From Polyangiaceae bacterium (GTDB lineage Bacteria > Myxococcota_A > Polyangia > Polyangiales > Polyangiaceae), in assembly GCA_019637295.1 (NCBI GenBank), contig JAHBVX010000001.1, forward strand, positions 223,501-287,500: a stretch of DNA of 64,000 nt, read 5' to 3'. Below are positions 34,525 to 42,650 of the stretch, one piece after another. Position 1 is the stretch's first letter. Each line of letters starts with the position of its first letter. Below the pieces are notes generated by a model. It did no database searches, had not been told where the DNA came from, and saw only the letters and a list, made by a program, of their open reading frames with translations. Both the position numbers and the translations under genes were made by a program.

Positions 34525-35895
34525 ATGGGTTGGCGACGGAGGGCGGCGACTGCCGCTGCTGCCATCGCGCTACCGGCTTGCCAGCTGGTGGGCGGGTCCG
34601 ACGAGCGCGGAAGCCCGGCGCCCGCGGTCGATGCGGGCGGCACGGGCGCGAGCGCGGGCGCCGCGGGGAACAACGGTGCGGGCGGGAGCGGTGGAGGGAG
34701 CAGTGGGGGCAGTGGTGCAGGTGGGAGCGGAGGTGAAGGCGGGAGCAGTGGTGCGGGCGGGAGCAGCGGCGGCGCGGGTGGAACCGGAGGGGTTCCGTCC
34801 GGCTGCGTGACGGCGCTCGCGAGCGGCTCGTCTCACGTCTGCGCGCGCCGAAGCGACGGCGCGCTGTACTGCTGGGGGGCGAACGATGACGCGCAAGCCA
34901 TCGCGACGGCGGGGTTCGCGCCAACGCCCAAGCTCGTCGCTGTGCCGGCGGTGAAGATCGTGGGCGCCGGCAATCAATTCACCTGCGCGATGCCCACGGT
35001 TGGGTACGCGCGTTGCTGGGGACACAGCGAGCTGGGTCAGCTCGGCGAGCAGACCAGTGCGGTGGCGCCGCCCAAAGAGATGCTCCAGCTCGGTCAGTCC
35101 GTCGACGAGATTCGCGGGGGCGAAGGGTTTGCCTGCGCGCGGGTGGGTGGCGAGCTGCTCTGCTGGGGCGCGAACAGCTCTGGACAGCTTGGCCGCGGCC
35201 ACACGACGGGAGCCGACTGCGGCGCGGGCATCTGCATCTTCCTGCCCGCGCCGCCCACGGGAGTGGGTCCCGGAGTGACCTCGTTTGGCGTGGGATGGGA
35301 CCATGCTTGCGCCGTTCAGGACGGAGGCCTGCTGTGTTGGGGGCGCAACTTGGAGGGGCAGGTCGGCAAGGGGAGCACTGGGGTCGGGCAGCCCACGCCC
35401 TACGCCGTCTTTGCCGCGGGCAGCGGCGTCGTGTCCATGGCAGGCGGCGCCTTCCACTCGTGCGCGCTGAAGGCGGACGGCAGCGTTTGGTGCTGGGGCA
35501 AGAACACGGACGGGCAGCTCGGACTGGGCACCACGTCGGCGACAGAGTCGTCGCCGCAGCAGGTCCTGGACTTGGGCACCGACAACGCGCAGATCAGCGC
35601 GGGTGGCTACCACACGTGCGTTCGCCGAACGGACGGCACGGTGTGGTGCTGGGGAGCCAACAGCTTCGGCCAGCTGGGGTACGGCGTGGCGGCGGCGCCC
35701 TTTCCGCACCCGACGCCGATCGCAACGGTGACTGGAGGAGTGACGCAGGTCGTCGCCGGCGAGCATCACACCTGCGTGCTGCTTGCCGACGCCACGGTGA
35801 GGTGCTGGGGTCGCGGGGAGCACGGACAGATGGGAGTCGGCGTGCCCGTCGCGGAGCAGGTCACAGCCGTGCAGCCCTTGGTGCCGTGTCTGTGA
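34525..35895 (+). CDS. RCC1-repeat lipoprotein
   Basis: A 456-residue surface protein. The signal peptide has a lipobox (AAIALPACQ), followed by a Gly/Ser/Ala linker (about residues 22-90). The rest is a seven-bladed RCC1-type beta-propeller: each blade has C-x-C or G-x-x-H-x-C-A-x-x-x-D-G-x-x-x-C-W-G, for example SHVCARRSDGALYCWGANDD, FHSCALKADGSVWCWGKNTD and HHTCVLLADATVRCWGRGEH. Such proteins are very common in Myxococcota and may bind proteins or glycans. A hairpin (35897-35912) follows the stop. Confidence 0.9.
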   Translation: MGWRRRAATAAAAIALPACQLVGGSDERGSPAPAVDAGGTGASAGAAGNNGAGGSGGGSSGGSGAGGSGGEGGSSGAGGSSGGAGGTGGVPSGCVTALASGSSHVCARRSDGALYCWGANDDAQAIATAGFAPTPKLVAVPAVKIVGAGNQFTCAMPTVGYARCWGHSELGQLGEQTSAVAPPKEMLQLGQSVDEIRGGEGFACARVGGELLCWGANSSGQLGRGHTTGADCGAGICIFLPAPPTGVGPGVTSFGVGWDHACAVQDGGLLCWGRNLEGQVGKGSTGVGQPTPYAVFAAGSGVVSMAGGAFHSCALKADGSVWCWGKNTDGQLGLGTTSATESSPQQVLDLGTDNAQISAGGYHTCVRRTDGTVWCWGANSFGQLGYGVAAAPFPHPTPIATVTGGVTQVVAGEHHTCVLLADATVRCWGRGEHGQMGVGVPVAEQVTAVQPLVPCL

Positions 35896-35896
35896 G

Positions 35897-35912
35897 GCGC
35901 CGGAAGCGGCGC
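35897..35912 (+). terminator. Hairpin after the RCC1 gene
   Basis: GCGCCG-GAAG-CGGCGC: a perfect 6-bp stem with a GAAG tetraloop immediately after the stop codon. No T-tract follows, so it is a weak terminator or a 3' stabiliser rather than a classic intrinsic terminator. Confidence 0.35.
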
Positions 35913-36057
35913 TGCACCTGGTCTGGGACGAATCCGCAGGTGCGTATGTCGACCCCCGATCCCTGAAGCGTCGAGCAGGTCGCAGGACGACCTGTGACGC
36001 CGGCGGCCGGCACGGTTCTTGGAAGTCGAGGCTCGTCTGACACGAAAGGCCCGACTG

Positions 36058-36723
36058 ATGCGACCGAGCTTTGATCCCGACCCTGTCTTCGACGTCCCAG
36101 CCGCTGCGATCACGGCACGCTTTGGCACAGCCCACCTCGTCGATGGCGAGCGGCCCACGGTCCCCGACGCGCCGCTCGCCGCGCTCGACGAGGCGTTCTT
36201 CGAGGCCGGTGAGCAGGGCGCTTACGAGGGAGGCCCGCGCGAGCTGACCGAGGATTTCGCCGAGGAGTGCGAGGCCGAGGTCGTGGTGCGGACCATCCCG
36301 CCGGAGCAGGCGCGCCGGCGTCGCAGCGCCACGCGAGTGGTCGCTGTCGCGATGGGTTTCTTCGGCGTGCTCAGCGTGGTCGCGCTCGGGCGCTTCGTCG
36401 TCACGGAGTTGGGCGCACGGGGTGCGGACCCAGAGGCGTCCGTCGCCGCGGCCCCGATGGCGCTGGCGATCCCGCGAGCGGCCGAGGACTCGGCGCCGGC
36501 TGCCATCGAGCTCGCCGCGCCGGCGCGCCCCGCCGCTCCCGCGGCTGCAGAGCAAGAGCCTGCGAGCTCGCCGCACGCGGTCGCCTCCAAGAGCGCGTCG
36601 CGTCTCGCGGCGCCCCGAGCCGCGCCAAACGCCGCGGCGGCGCCCGCCGAGCCCGAGCTCGCGCCACCGATCGCCGCGCCTGCTGGGCCGGTGCCCACCG
36701 CGCGCTTCGAACTCTTGCCGTGA
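36058..36723 (+). CDS. Single-pass membrane protein with Ala/Pro-rich extracytoplasmic tail
   Basis: A 221-residue protein with an acidic cytoplasmic N-terminus (EEAEVVV region, residues 60-85), an Arg cluster (RRRR near 86-90), one membrane helix (VVAVAMGFFGVLSVVALGRF) and a long Ala/Pro/Glu-rich tail ending PVPTARFELLP. Membrane proteins with this plan sit with kinases or sigma factors in myxobacteria, but no such partner is adjacent. Function unknown. The ATG at 36058 was preferred to a TTG 13 codons upstream. Confidence 0.6.
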   Translation: MRPSFDPDPVFDVPAAAITARFGTAHLVDGERPTVPDAPLAALDEAFFEAGEQGAYEGGPRELTEDFAEECEAEVVVRTIPPEQARRRRSATRVVAVAMGFFGVLSVVALGRFVVTELGARGADPEASVAAAPMALAIPRAAEDSAPAAIELAAPARPAAPAAAEQEPASSPHAVASKSASRLAAPRAAPNAAAAPAEPELAPPIAAPAGPVPTARFELLP

Positions 36724-36784
36724 AGTCTCGAGGCGGACGGTTCCCGGCGCCGCCAGCGGCGAGCGGCGTGCTAAAGTGCCCCGG

Positions 36785-37009
36785 ATGCTCGTTGCACGGC
36801 GAGACTACGATCACGCGCGCGCGTCCAAGCTCGCCTATTGGCGCGGTCTGACCCCCGCGGAGCGGGTCCGCCTGGCCGACGAGCTCCGCCGACACGCGCT
36901 CCTGTTGCACCCCGAGTGGCCGACAGACGAACAGCGCGCTCTCGACGTCGAGGCCCACATACGCTTGTCGGAGCGCCTTGAACGTGCAGCGGCCGCCGGC
37001 AAGCGTTGA
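36785..37009 (+). CDS. Small protein, putative antitoxin of a nucleotidyltransferase pair
   Basis: A 74-residue, highly charged helical protein (YWRGLTPAERVRLADELRRH, HPEWPTDEQRALDVEAHIRL, SERLERAAAAGKR) with no signal peptide. Its 3' end overlaps the start of a nucleotidyltransferase-fold gene by about 26 bp. Small helical proteins in this position accompany MNT/AbiEii-type nucleotidyltransferases as antitoxins or partners. Assignment rests on context and size, not on a family match. Confidence 0.55.
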   Translation: MLVARRDYDHARASKLAYWRGLTPAERVRLADELRRHALLLHPEWPTDEQRALDVEAHIRLSERLERAAAAGKR

Positions 37010-37562
37010 GCTGCTCATTGCGCTGAAGAAGGTCCTCGGTCCCCGCAGGATCCGCTGGTACCTGTTCGGTGCCCAAGCCGCCGTCGTCTACGGCAGCGCG
37101 CGCATGACGATGGATGTCGATGTGACCATCGCGCTGAGGCCAGAGCGAGTTCGCCCGCTCGTCGCCGCGCTGCTCGAACGAGGATTTGCCTCGCGGGCGC
37201 ACGACATCGCAGCGTTCTTCGAGCGATCGCGGGTCATTCCGCTGTTCCACGAGAGTACCCGGATGCCGCTAGACCTGGTCGTGGCGCGCGACTCGCTCGA
37301 AGCGACGTTCCTCGAGCGTGCCCGACCGATCGACATCGGTGGCGTCCGGGTTCCGGTCATCTCTCCCGAGGATCTCGTGGTTGCCAAGCTGTTCGCCGGT
37401 CGCCCGCGCGACATCGAGGACGTGCGCTCGGTGTTGGGGGCGATGGGCGATGCCTTGGACATGCGACACGTGCGCGTGCTCCTCGGACAGCTGGACGAGG
37501 CCGAGGACCGAGCGGACCTGCTCCCGACCCTCGAGCGCCTCCTGGGCGAAGCGGAGGATTGA
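36984..37562 (+). CDS. Nucleotidyltransferase-fold protein (AbiEii/DUF6036-like)
   Basis: A 192-residue protein with the pol-beta superfamily layout: helix IALKKVLGPRRIRWYLFGAQ, the degenerate G-S/DxD motif AAVVYGSARMTMDVDVTIAL, a third acidic strand near RMPLDLVVARD, then a helical C-terminal part (ISPEDLVVAKLFAGRPRDIE, DVRSVL). This matches the AbiEii/DUF6036 group used as toxins that modify tRNA or proteins. GTG 36984 was chosen; TTG 36978 is possible. It overlaps the 74-residue gene, forming a toxin/antitoxin-like pair. Confidence 0.75.
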   Translation: MQRPPASVELLIALKKVLGPRRIRWYLFGAQAAVVYGSARMTMDVDVTIALRPERVRPLVAALLERGFASRAHDIAAFFERSRVIPLFHESTRMPLDLVVARDSLEATFLERARPIDIGGVRVPVISPEDLVVAKLFAGRPRDIEDVRSVLGAMGDALDMRHVRVLLGQLDEAEDRADLLPTLERLLGEAED

Positions 37563-37569
37563 CAGACCT

Positions 37570-39261
37570 TCAGTCCGCGCGGTGCTCGATCTCCGGGGGC
37601 GCCTGGAAGAACTTGTTGTTGTCGGCGTGGTTGTAGCGCTGATAGTCGATTTCGATGGGCGTGATCGCCCCCTTGCCGTCCGCGAACTGAATGCTCAGCG
37701 CCTTGGGGGAGACGCTGCGGTAGCTGCTGTCGGCGGGCAGGTCGTCGTTGGTCGCGCCGCCGGCGGAGAACAGCGTGATCAAGAGCTGGCTCTCGTCGTC
37801 GTACACACGCTTGAAGCCCTCATCCACCTTCTCGTGTCCGCGGATTAGCGTGTGGCACCCGATGCGCTGCAAGAACGCTTGGCACTGCAGGCGCCCGAAG
37901 GGGAAGCGTGCGGACTGTTTCTGGAGCGACGCGGGAATGACGTCTGCCGTCGAGGGATCGCTCCACATCATCTGGAAGCGGATGTCCCACTCGTTCAAGC
38001 TGGAGAGATCCTGGTACAGCTCCTTGAGGGTGGCGTCTCGGGCGATGCCGCCGTGAACGAACAGGAAGCGCTCGAACAAGAGCATGTTGGGCAGCGAGTC
38101 GAAGAGCTGCATGTAATGCGCAAACACCTGGTGCGACAGGTGCGGCTTGAGGGTGTTCATCGCCTCGCTCGGGCGCACGGCGCCGTATACCTTGCCCTCG
38201 TGCTCCACGTAGTACTCGTGGTTGCCGCGCAAGAGGTACACGTGGTCCGGCGCGGTGACGAAGAGCTGCATGACCGAGCGGAGCACGCCCTGGTAGCTGA
38301 ACATCCCGCGGTCGATGTAGTCGCCGAGGAGCACCAGCTTGGGGTTCGGGTTGTTCGCCGGTTCCGCGCGGTACTTGCCCACCTTGTCGAAGAAGCTGGT
38401 CTGCATCAGCGTGGCCTTGAGGCAGCTGTAGCAGCCGTGCAGATCTCCGAGCACGATGAGCTCGTAGCGCTCGCCGGGCTTCGTCGGGTGCACGTACACG
38501 TGCCCGTCCAAGAACGGATCCTGGCCTGCGAAATCGCTCACCTTCTGCTTGCCCAGGAGCTTGCTCTTCGACGCCGCGCGTTGCTGCTCGAGCACGGCCA
38601 TGACCTTGTCCATGAGGGCTTGGTCCGCCTGCACCTGCTGCATCAGCCGCTCGGGGTCCGCGGTGTAGTTGTGCTCGAACTGATTGAAGAAGGGATGGTT
38701 CTCGACGCTCGGCGTCACTTGCGTCACCGCGCCGACGGCGACCGGTGGCCTGGCTACCTCGTCGTCGAGCAGCTCCACTCCGAGATCTTCCTCGAGTAGG
38801 TCGGCGAGCTCGCCCCGCAGCTTCGCTTCCGCAGGGTGGATCTGTCCATCGGCGCGGATCAGCTCGTCGATGGTGTCCATGAGCTGTTCCTGGTTGTCCT
38901 TGTCGAAGCTCTTGAAGATCTCGAAGCAGCGCAGCTTGAGCTTGGCGTGGACGAAGTCGTTCTGCTTCTCGCCGCTGGCCACGGCCTCGTCGAACAGGCC
39001 CTTGACCTGGCGGTCGATGCCCTCGAAGACTTCGTGGAAGTGGGTGGTGAACTTCTGGGTCAACTCTTGCTTGAGCGCGACGTCTTCGCTCCCGATCGCT
39101 CCTTCCACGCGGTGTGCGACCAGCTTGGCCACGTAGTCCCGGACGAAGCTCTTCTCGGAGTCATCGAAGTCTCCGTCGATGTACCCGAAGGTGGTCATGT
39201 AGAAGATCACCGCGCGCATCTGCTTGTCTGCGGTCGGCCCGTCGGTGCTGAAGGTGAGCAT
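37570..39261 (-). CDS. PPP-family metallophosphatase with TerB-like N-terminal domain
   Basis: A 563-residue cytoplasmic protein. Residues 1-170 are alpha-helical and resemble TerB/DjlA-like modules (AVIFYMTTFGYIDGDFDDSE, LMDTIDELIRADGQIHPAEA). The C-terminal half is a PPP phosphatase with the full signature: GDLHGC (near 275), GDYIDRG, RGNHEYY, HGG (FVHGGIARD) and RGHEKVDEGF for two metal ions. It should remove phosphate from Ser/Thr (or Tyr) residues of proteins, fitting a bacterium with many eukaryotic-type kinases. Monocistronic and convergent with the nucleotidyltransferase gene. Confidence 0.88.
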   Translation of the reverse strand: MLTFSTDGPTADKQMRAVIFYMTTFGYIDGDFDDSEKSFVRDYVAKLVAHRVEGAIGSEDVALKQELTQKFTTHFHEVFEGIDRQVKGLFDEAVASGEKQNDFVHAKLKLRCFEIFKSFDKDNQEQLMDTIDELIRADGQIHPAEAKLRGELADLLEEDLGVELLDDEVARPPVAVGAVTQVTPSVENHPFFNQFEHNYTADPERLMQQVQADQALMDKVMAVLEQQRAASKSKLLGKQKVSDFAGQDPFLDGHVYVHPTKPGERYELIVLGDLHGCYSCLKATLMQTSFFDKVGKYRAEPANNPNPKLVLLGDYIDRGMFSYQGVLRSVMQLFVTAPDHVYLLRGNHEYYVEHEGKVYGAVRPSEAMNTLKPHLSHQVFAHYMQLFDSLPNMLLFERFLFVHGGIARDATLKELYQDLSSLNEWDIRFQMMWSDPSTADVIPASLQKQSARFPFGRLQCQAFLQRIGCHTLIRGHEKVDEGFKRVYDDESQLLITLFSAGGATNDDLPADSSYRSVSPKALSIQFADGKGAITPIEIDYQRYNHADNNKFFQAPPEIEHRAD

Positions 39262-39339
39262 CGCGCGAAGGATACACGCGCCCTCGGGAGCTGGCGACTC
39301 GCAGCCGGATGGGTGCTGGCTCGCGGGCCCGGGGGTGGT

Positions 39340-41052
39340 CTACTCGAGCGACTTGCCGAGGCGCGCCAGGAGGTTGTCGAACAGCGGATTGTAGCCGTAT
39401 CCGACGTCGCGCGGGCTACCGCTCAGGGTCTTGGGGCACACCGAGCCGACCGCCGCGCGCGATCCGAGCGCCCGCAGCAGATCGAGCTGTCGGCGACCCG
39501 GGTAGGCTTTGGCGTAGCGCTGGACGCTCGAGTATTCGGCGCCGTCGAAGCACAGCGGGCTCTTGGCGTTGATGCCGTGGTTGGTGCACTCGCAACCACC
39601 AGCAACGAGCGTGCAGTCGCGCGGCTCGATGGGGAAGGTGCAGGCGTACTGCAGATCGCCTGGTCCGTTGACGGCGCCGGCCGTGACACCATCAGTCTCG
39701 TGACCATGGATCGGATCGGCGTGGGGGGTGAGCCAGGTGGGCAGCGAGCCGCGGGGGAAGGGAGACTCGAGCATGTGGGGGTCCGTCGGCGGCGCTTGGT
39801 AGCTACCGGTGATCGCCGGCCACACGCCGTCCGCCGCCAGCTCCGCTGCGGTCCGCAGCGCGAGCGGCGTGCCCGGGGCGTGGGTGCCGGGGCGCGCGAG
39901 CAAGTGCCAAGGCACGCCCACCAGACCCGCGACCACGATCTGATCCGGCGCTCGCTTCTTGCCGCTCTGCAGCGCGAACAGCGGATTGGGCACCTCATGA
40001 CCGTCACGATCGACCACCGTGGGGCTGGAGAACCCGCGCACGTAACGCTCGATGGGGTGTAGGAAGTCGACGCCGAAGCGGCGCTTCTGCTCCCAGCAGC
40101 GCAAGTTGACGTGGTCGTCCATCGCCGCGTGGTTCTCGCCTTCGCACCCCGAGCCCGGAACGCCGCAGGACTTACAGCCGGCCGCGTCAGGGTTGGTCTC
40201 GCACGCTGGGGTCGCCTTCGGCAGTCCGGAGTTCACCGTCGAGACCAGCCAGCCCTGTCCGCTCTCGGCGATCGAGCAGTCGTTCTCGTCCGTGAGCAGC
40301 AGCACGCCCAGCGTGCTTCCAGGACGCAGAAAGGCGCCGCGCTGCGTCAGCAGCGTCTCGTCCAGCCCCACCTGCACCGTGAACGCGCCGCTCTTGACCA
40401 CCTCCGCCGGCGGGTCCGGGGATACCAGGAACCGGTACATCGCTTCGAGGGGGGCCTCGTATCCGCACCCGATTTCGCCCGCCGCGATCACGTGAGACCT
40501 CACCAGCGAGATGAAGCCGTCCACGCTGGAGTCACCGCCCGGCCACTCGAGGTAGCCGTGAGCGTTCGAGCTCGTCACCGCGCGCACCGAGCCGAGCAGC
40601 CTGGCTCGGTCGTCCTGCCCTTCCTGCCCGCTCGAGCACGTCTCGCCGCCACGTCCGCCGAGCGCGGTCGTGACCACGCCGACGTTCAGGCTGGCGACCG
40701 GCGCGTGCTCGCGTTGGCTCCCCGCCGGACAGGCTAGGCTTGGCGTGCCCGGCTGCGCCACGGGCTTGCCCGCGCCGTCGACGCAGCGGGGATTGATCAG
40801 CCGCTGCACCAACTCTCCCAGGCTCGACGCGAGCGCCTTCTGCTTGTCGGCCATCGAGATCGAGTTGTCGATCACGAGCAGGAGATCCACGTCCGAGCTA
40901 CGTTGGGTGATGACCTCGTTTCCATTGGCCTGGCCACCCGAGCCTCCGGCGCCGTTGCCGCCTGCGCCGGGAGCGTCGCTCAGCGGCACCGTGTTGCTAC
41001 CGCACGCAGAGAGGAGACCGAGGAGCCACGGGATTGTCGAGTGTCGCATCAT
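39340..41052 (-). CDS. VWA-domain lipoprotein with Cys-rich C-terminus
   Basis: A 570-residue exported protein with a lipobox (LLGLLSACGS) and a Gly-rich linker. The von Willebrand A domain has a MIDAS motif DNSISM after DLLLVI, Thr in LLLTDENDCS and an Asp-rich loop. The second half has many Cys (CKSCGVPGSGCEGENHAAMD, CTLVAGGCECTNHGINAKSP, LCFDGAEYSS). Such VWA lipoproteins are abundant in Polyangia and bind ligands through a metal ion. It starts 33 bp after the stop of the membrane protein gene at 41085 on the same strand and may be the last gene of the sigma-factor operon. Confidence 0.85.
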   Translation of the reverse strand: MMRHSTIPWLLGLLSACGSNTVPLSDAPGAGGNGAGGSGGQANGNEVITQRSSDVDLLLVIDNSISMADKQKALASSLGELVQRLINPRCVDGAGKPVAQPGTPSLACPAGSQREHAPVASLNVGVVTTALGGRGGETCSSGQEGQDDRARLLGSVRAVTSSNAHGYLEWPGGDSSVDGFISLVRSHVIAAGEIGCGYEAPLEAMYRFLVSPDPPAEVVKSGAFTVQVGLDETLLTQRGAFLRPGSTLGVLLLTDENDCSIAESGQGWLVSTVNSGLPKATPACETNPDAAGCKSCGVPGSGCEGENHAAMDDHVNLRCWEQKRRFGVDFLHPIERYVRGFSSPTVVDRDGHEVPNPLFALQSGKKRAPDQIVVAGLVGVPWHLLARPGTHAPGTPLALRTAAELAADGVWPAITGSYQAPPTDPHMLESPFPRGSLPTWLTPHADPIHGHETDGVTAGAVNGPGDLQYACTFPIEPRDCTLVAGGCECTNHGINAKSPLCFDGAEYSSVQRYAKAYPGRRQLDLLRALGSRAAVGSVCPKTLSGSPRDVGYGYNPLFDNLLARLGKSLE

Positions 41053-41084
41053 GAACCGTCCATGGCCGCTCCCTCGACGAGCGA

Positions 41085-42005
41085 TCACGGAAGCGGAAAG
41101 CTCGCCGTTGATTGCTTTGGCTGCGGGGCGCCGTCAGTCGTAGCGGCGGCCTTGGGCGCCGCGGGCAGGCCCGCCTCCGAGCTCGCCGCGCGCTCGGCCT
41201 TCGCGAGCAGGCTGCGCACACGGGTGGCGTGCGGGCTCGCGGCGTGGGCCGACAAGAACTCGCGAGCCGCGCGCGTTGCACTGGCGTGACTGCCCGATGC
41301 GAACAGGGCCTCGATGCGCAGCACCAGCGACTCGGGCTCCAGAGAGCCTGCTCCCACGCGAGCGCGGCGCGCCTCGAGCGCCCGAAGCGCTTCGGGCCCG
41401 TCGCCCCGCGCGAGAGCCTTGCGCGCGTCGTCGAGCAGGGAGAGCTCGACGACGATGTCCGCGTCGCGCGCGGGCGCGCGGGGGGTCGCGCTGCCGGCGA
41501 TCGCGCTGCTGCGTGCGACGTTCGCCGCCGCCGGCGGTGGTGCCTCAACGTCGTCGCTGGGGAGGTCCGTGGGCGGACCTTCCTTGGCCAACGACGGCGT
41601 GACGGCGAGCTTGGCCTCCCGCGCGGGGGCTGGCGGCAGCGTCGCCGTGATCGGCGCCGCGCGCTTCGGCGCGGGGCCGGCGGAGAAGGTGGCGGTAGCT
41701 GCGGTGGAGGCGACCGAGCCGACGAGCAGTCCCGCTCCGAGCCACTTGCCTAGCGACAAGAGGCTCGCATTCGCGACGGACGCCGTGCCCGCGGAGACGG
41801 CTCCCGGTGACGCAGCGGCGGTCAACGAGCTGCTGCCGGCGGCCTCGGCGGCGCCCGCGGCCGCCGCGGTCGCGCCAGACGCGCCGAGCGCGAGCACGAG
41901 CTTGGCGCAGGCGCCCGGAGCGGGCCCATCGGACCGCGCCGAGCCGAGCAACGCTGCCTCGAGCTCGTCCGCAGACCCTTGGAGCAGAGGCCGAGGTTCA
42001 GTCAT
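41085..42005 (-). CDS. Membrane protein co-translated with an ECF sigma factor, putative anti-sigma
   Basis: A 306-residue protein: cytoplasmic N-terminus with a small helical region (LLQGSADELEAALLGSARSD), Ala-rich linker, one membrane helix (SLGKWLGAGLLVGSVASTAA), then a Pro/Ala-rich spacer and a C-terminal helical domain (ELSLLDDARKALARGDGPEA, SLVLRIEALFASGSHASATR, LSAHAASPHATRVRSLLAKA) of TPR type. Its ATG overlaps the sigma-factor stop (42002-42005). The topology and coupling fit an anti-sigma or sensor, but the N-terminus is not a recognisable zinc anti-sigma domain. Confidence 0.65.
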   Translation of the reverse strand: MTEPRPLLQGSADELEAALLGSARSDGPAPGACAKLVLALGASGATAAAAGAAEAAGSSSLTAAASPGAVSAGTASVANASLLSLGKWLGAGLLVGSVASTAATATFSAGPAPKRAAPITATLPPAPAREAKLAVTPSLAKEGPPTDLPSDDVEAPPPAAANVARSSAIAGSATPRAPARDADIVVELSLLDDARKALARGDGPEALRALEARRARVGAGSLEPESLVLRIEALFASGSHASATRAAREFLSAHAASPHATRVRSLLAKAERAASSEAGLPAAPKAAATTDGAPQPKQSTASFPLP

Positions 42006-42634
42006 GGTCGTCCTCCGTGCTTGCGCTCCCGGGCGCGCAGCCGCTTGACCGCCGCGTGAAACGTGGCTCGAGCACGGCGCAAGCGCGACGCGACGGTGCC
42101 CACCGGGATGTCGAGGTACTCGGCGATCCGAGGGGCGGGTAGCTCCTCGAGCTCGAAGAGCGCGAACACCACTCGTGCGTCGTCGTCCATCTCGTCCAGG
42201 ATCGTATCGAGCGCTTCTCGCGCACGCCGGCGAGCGAGTAGGTCCTCTGGGCCATCACGCTCTCCTGGGATGTGCTCGGGGTGCTCGAGGTTGACCTCCG
42301 AGCGGCGGCGCGTGGAGCGCCGTCTCGTCGACGCGACGCGCACCGCCGTCGCGATCAAGAACGCACGCTCCCGTCCCACTTCGATGTCGTCTAGTCGGCG
42401 CGAGGCGATCATGAACACGTCTTGGGTTGCGTCGTCCGTGTCGGCCTGCGGGACCCCGAAGCGGCGCACGCTGCGCCACACGAGGTCGAAGCAGTCCGAC
42501 ACCATCAGGGTGAGGCGGTCGCTGGAGGTCGAGCGGGTCACGTCGGGTCCCGAGTCCCGGGTCGCCGGTTCGGCTGAGGGGGAACTCTCGGCGATCACCC
42601 CCCGAGGATGGCCGGTATCCTCCGGAACGATCAC
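42002..42634 (-). CDS. ECF-type RNA polymerase sigma factor
   Basis: A 210-residue sigma factor. Region 2: MVSDCFDLVWRSVRRFGVPQ, DTDDATQDVFMIASRRLDD and ERAFLIATAVRVASTRRR. Region 4: ILDEMDDDARVVFALFELEE, IAEYLDIPVGTVASRLRRAR ATF. The GTG at 42634 gives an acidic, Ser/Thr-rich extension of about 45 residues before region 2; an internal GTG or ATG could be used instead. It starts 16 bp after the end of the outer-membrane-type gene and overlaps the putative anti-sigma gene, so the three are one operon. Confidence 0.88.
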   Translation of the reverse strand: MIVPEDTGHPRGVIAESSPSAEPATRDSGPDVTRSTSSDRLTLMVSDCFDLVWRSVRRFGVPQADTDDATQDVFMIASRRLDDIEVGRERAFLIATAVRVASTRRRSTRRRSEVNLEHPEHIPGERDGPEDLLARRRAREALDTILDEMDDDARVVFALFELEELPAPRIAEYLDIPVGTVASRLRRARATFHAAVKRLRARERKHGGRP

Positions 42635-42650
42635 GAAAAAGTGCGAAGCC

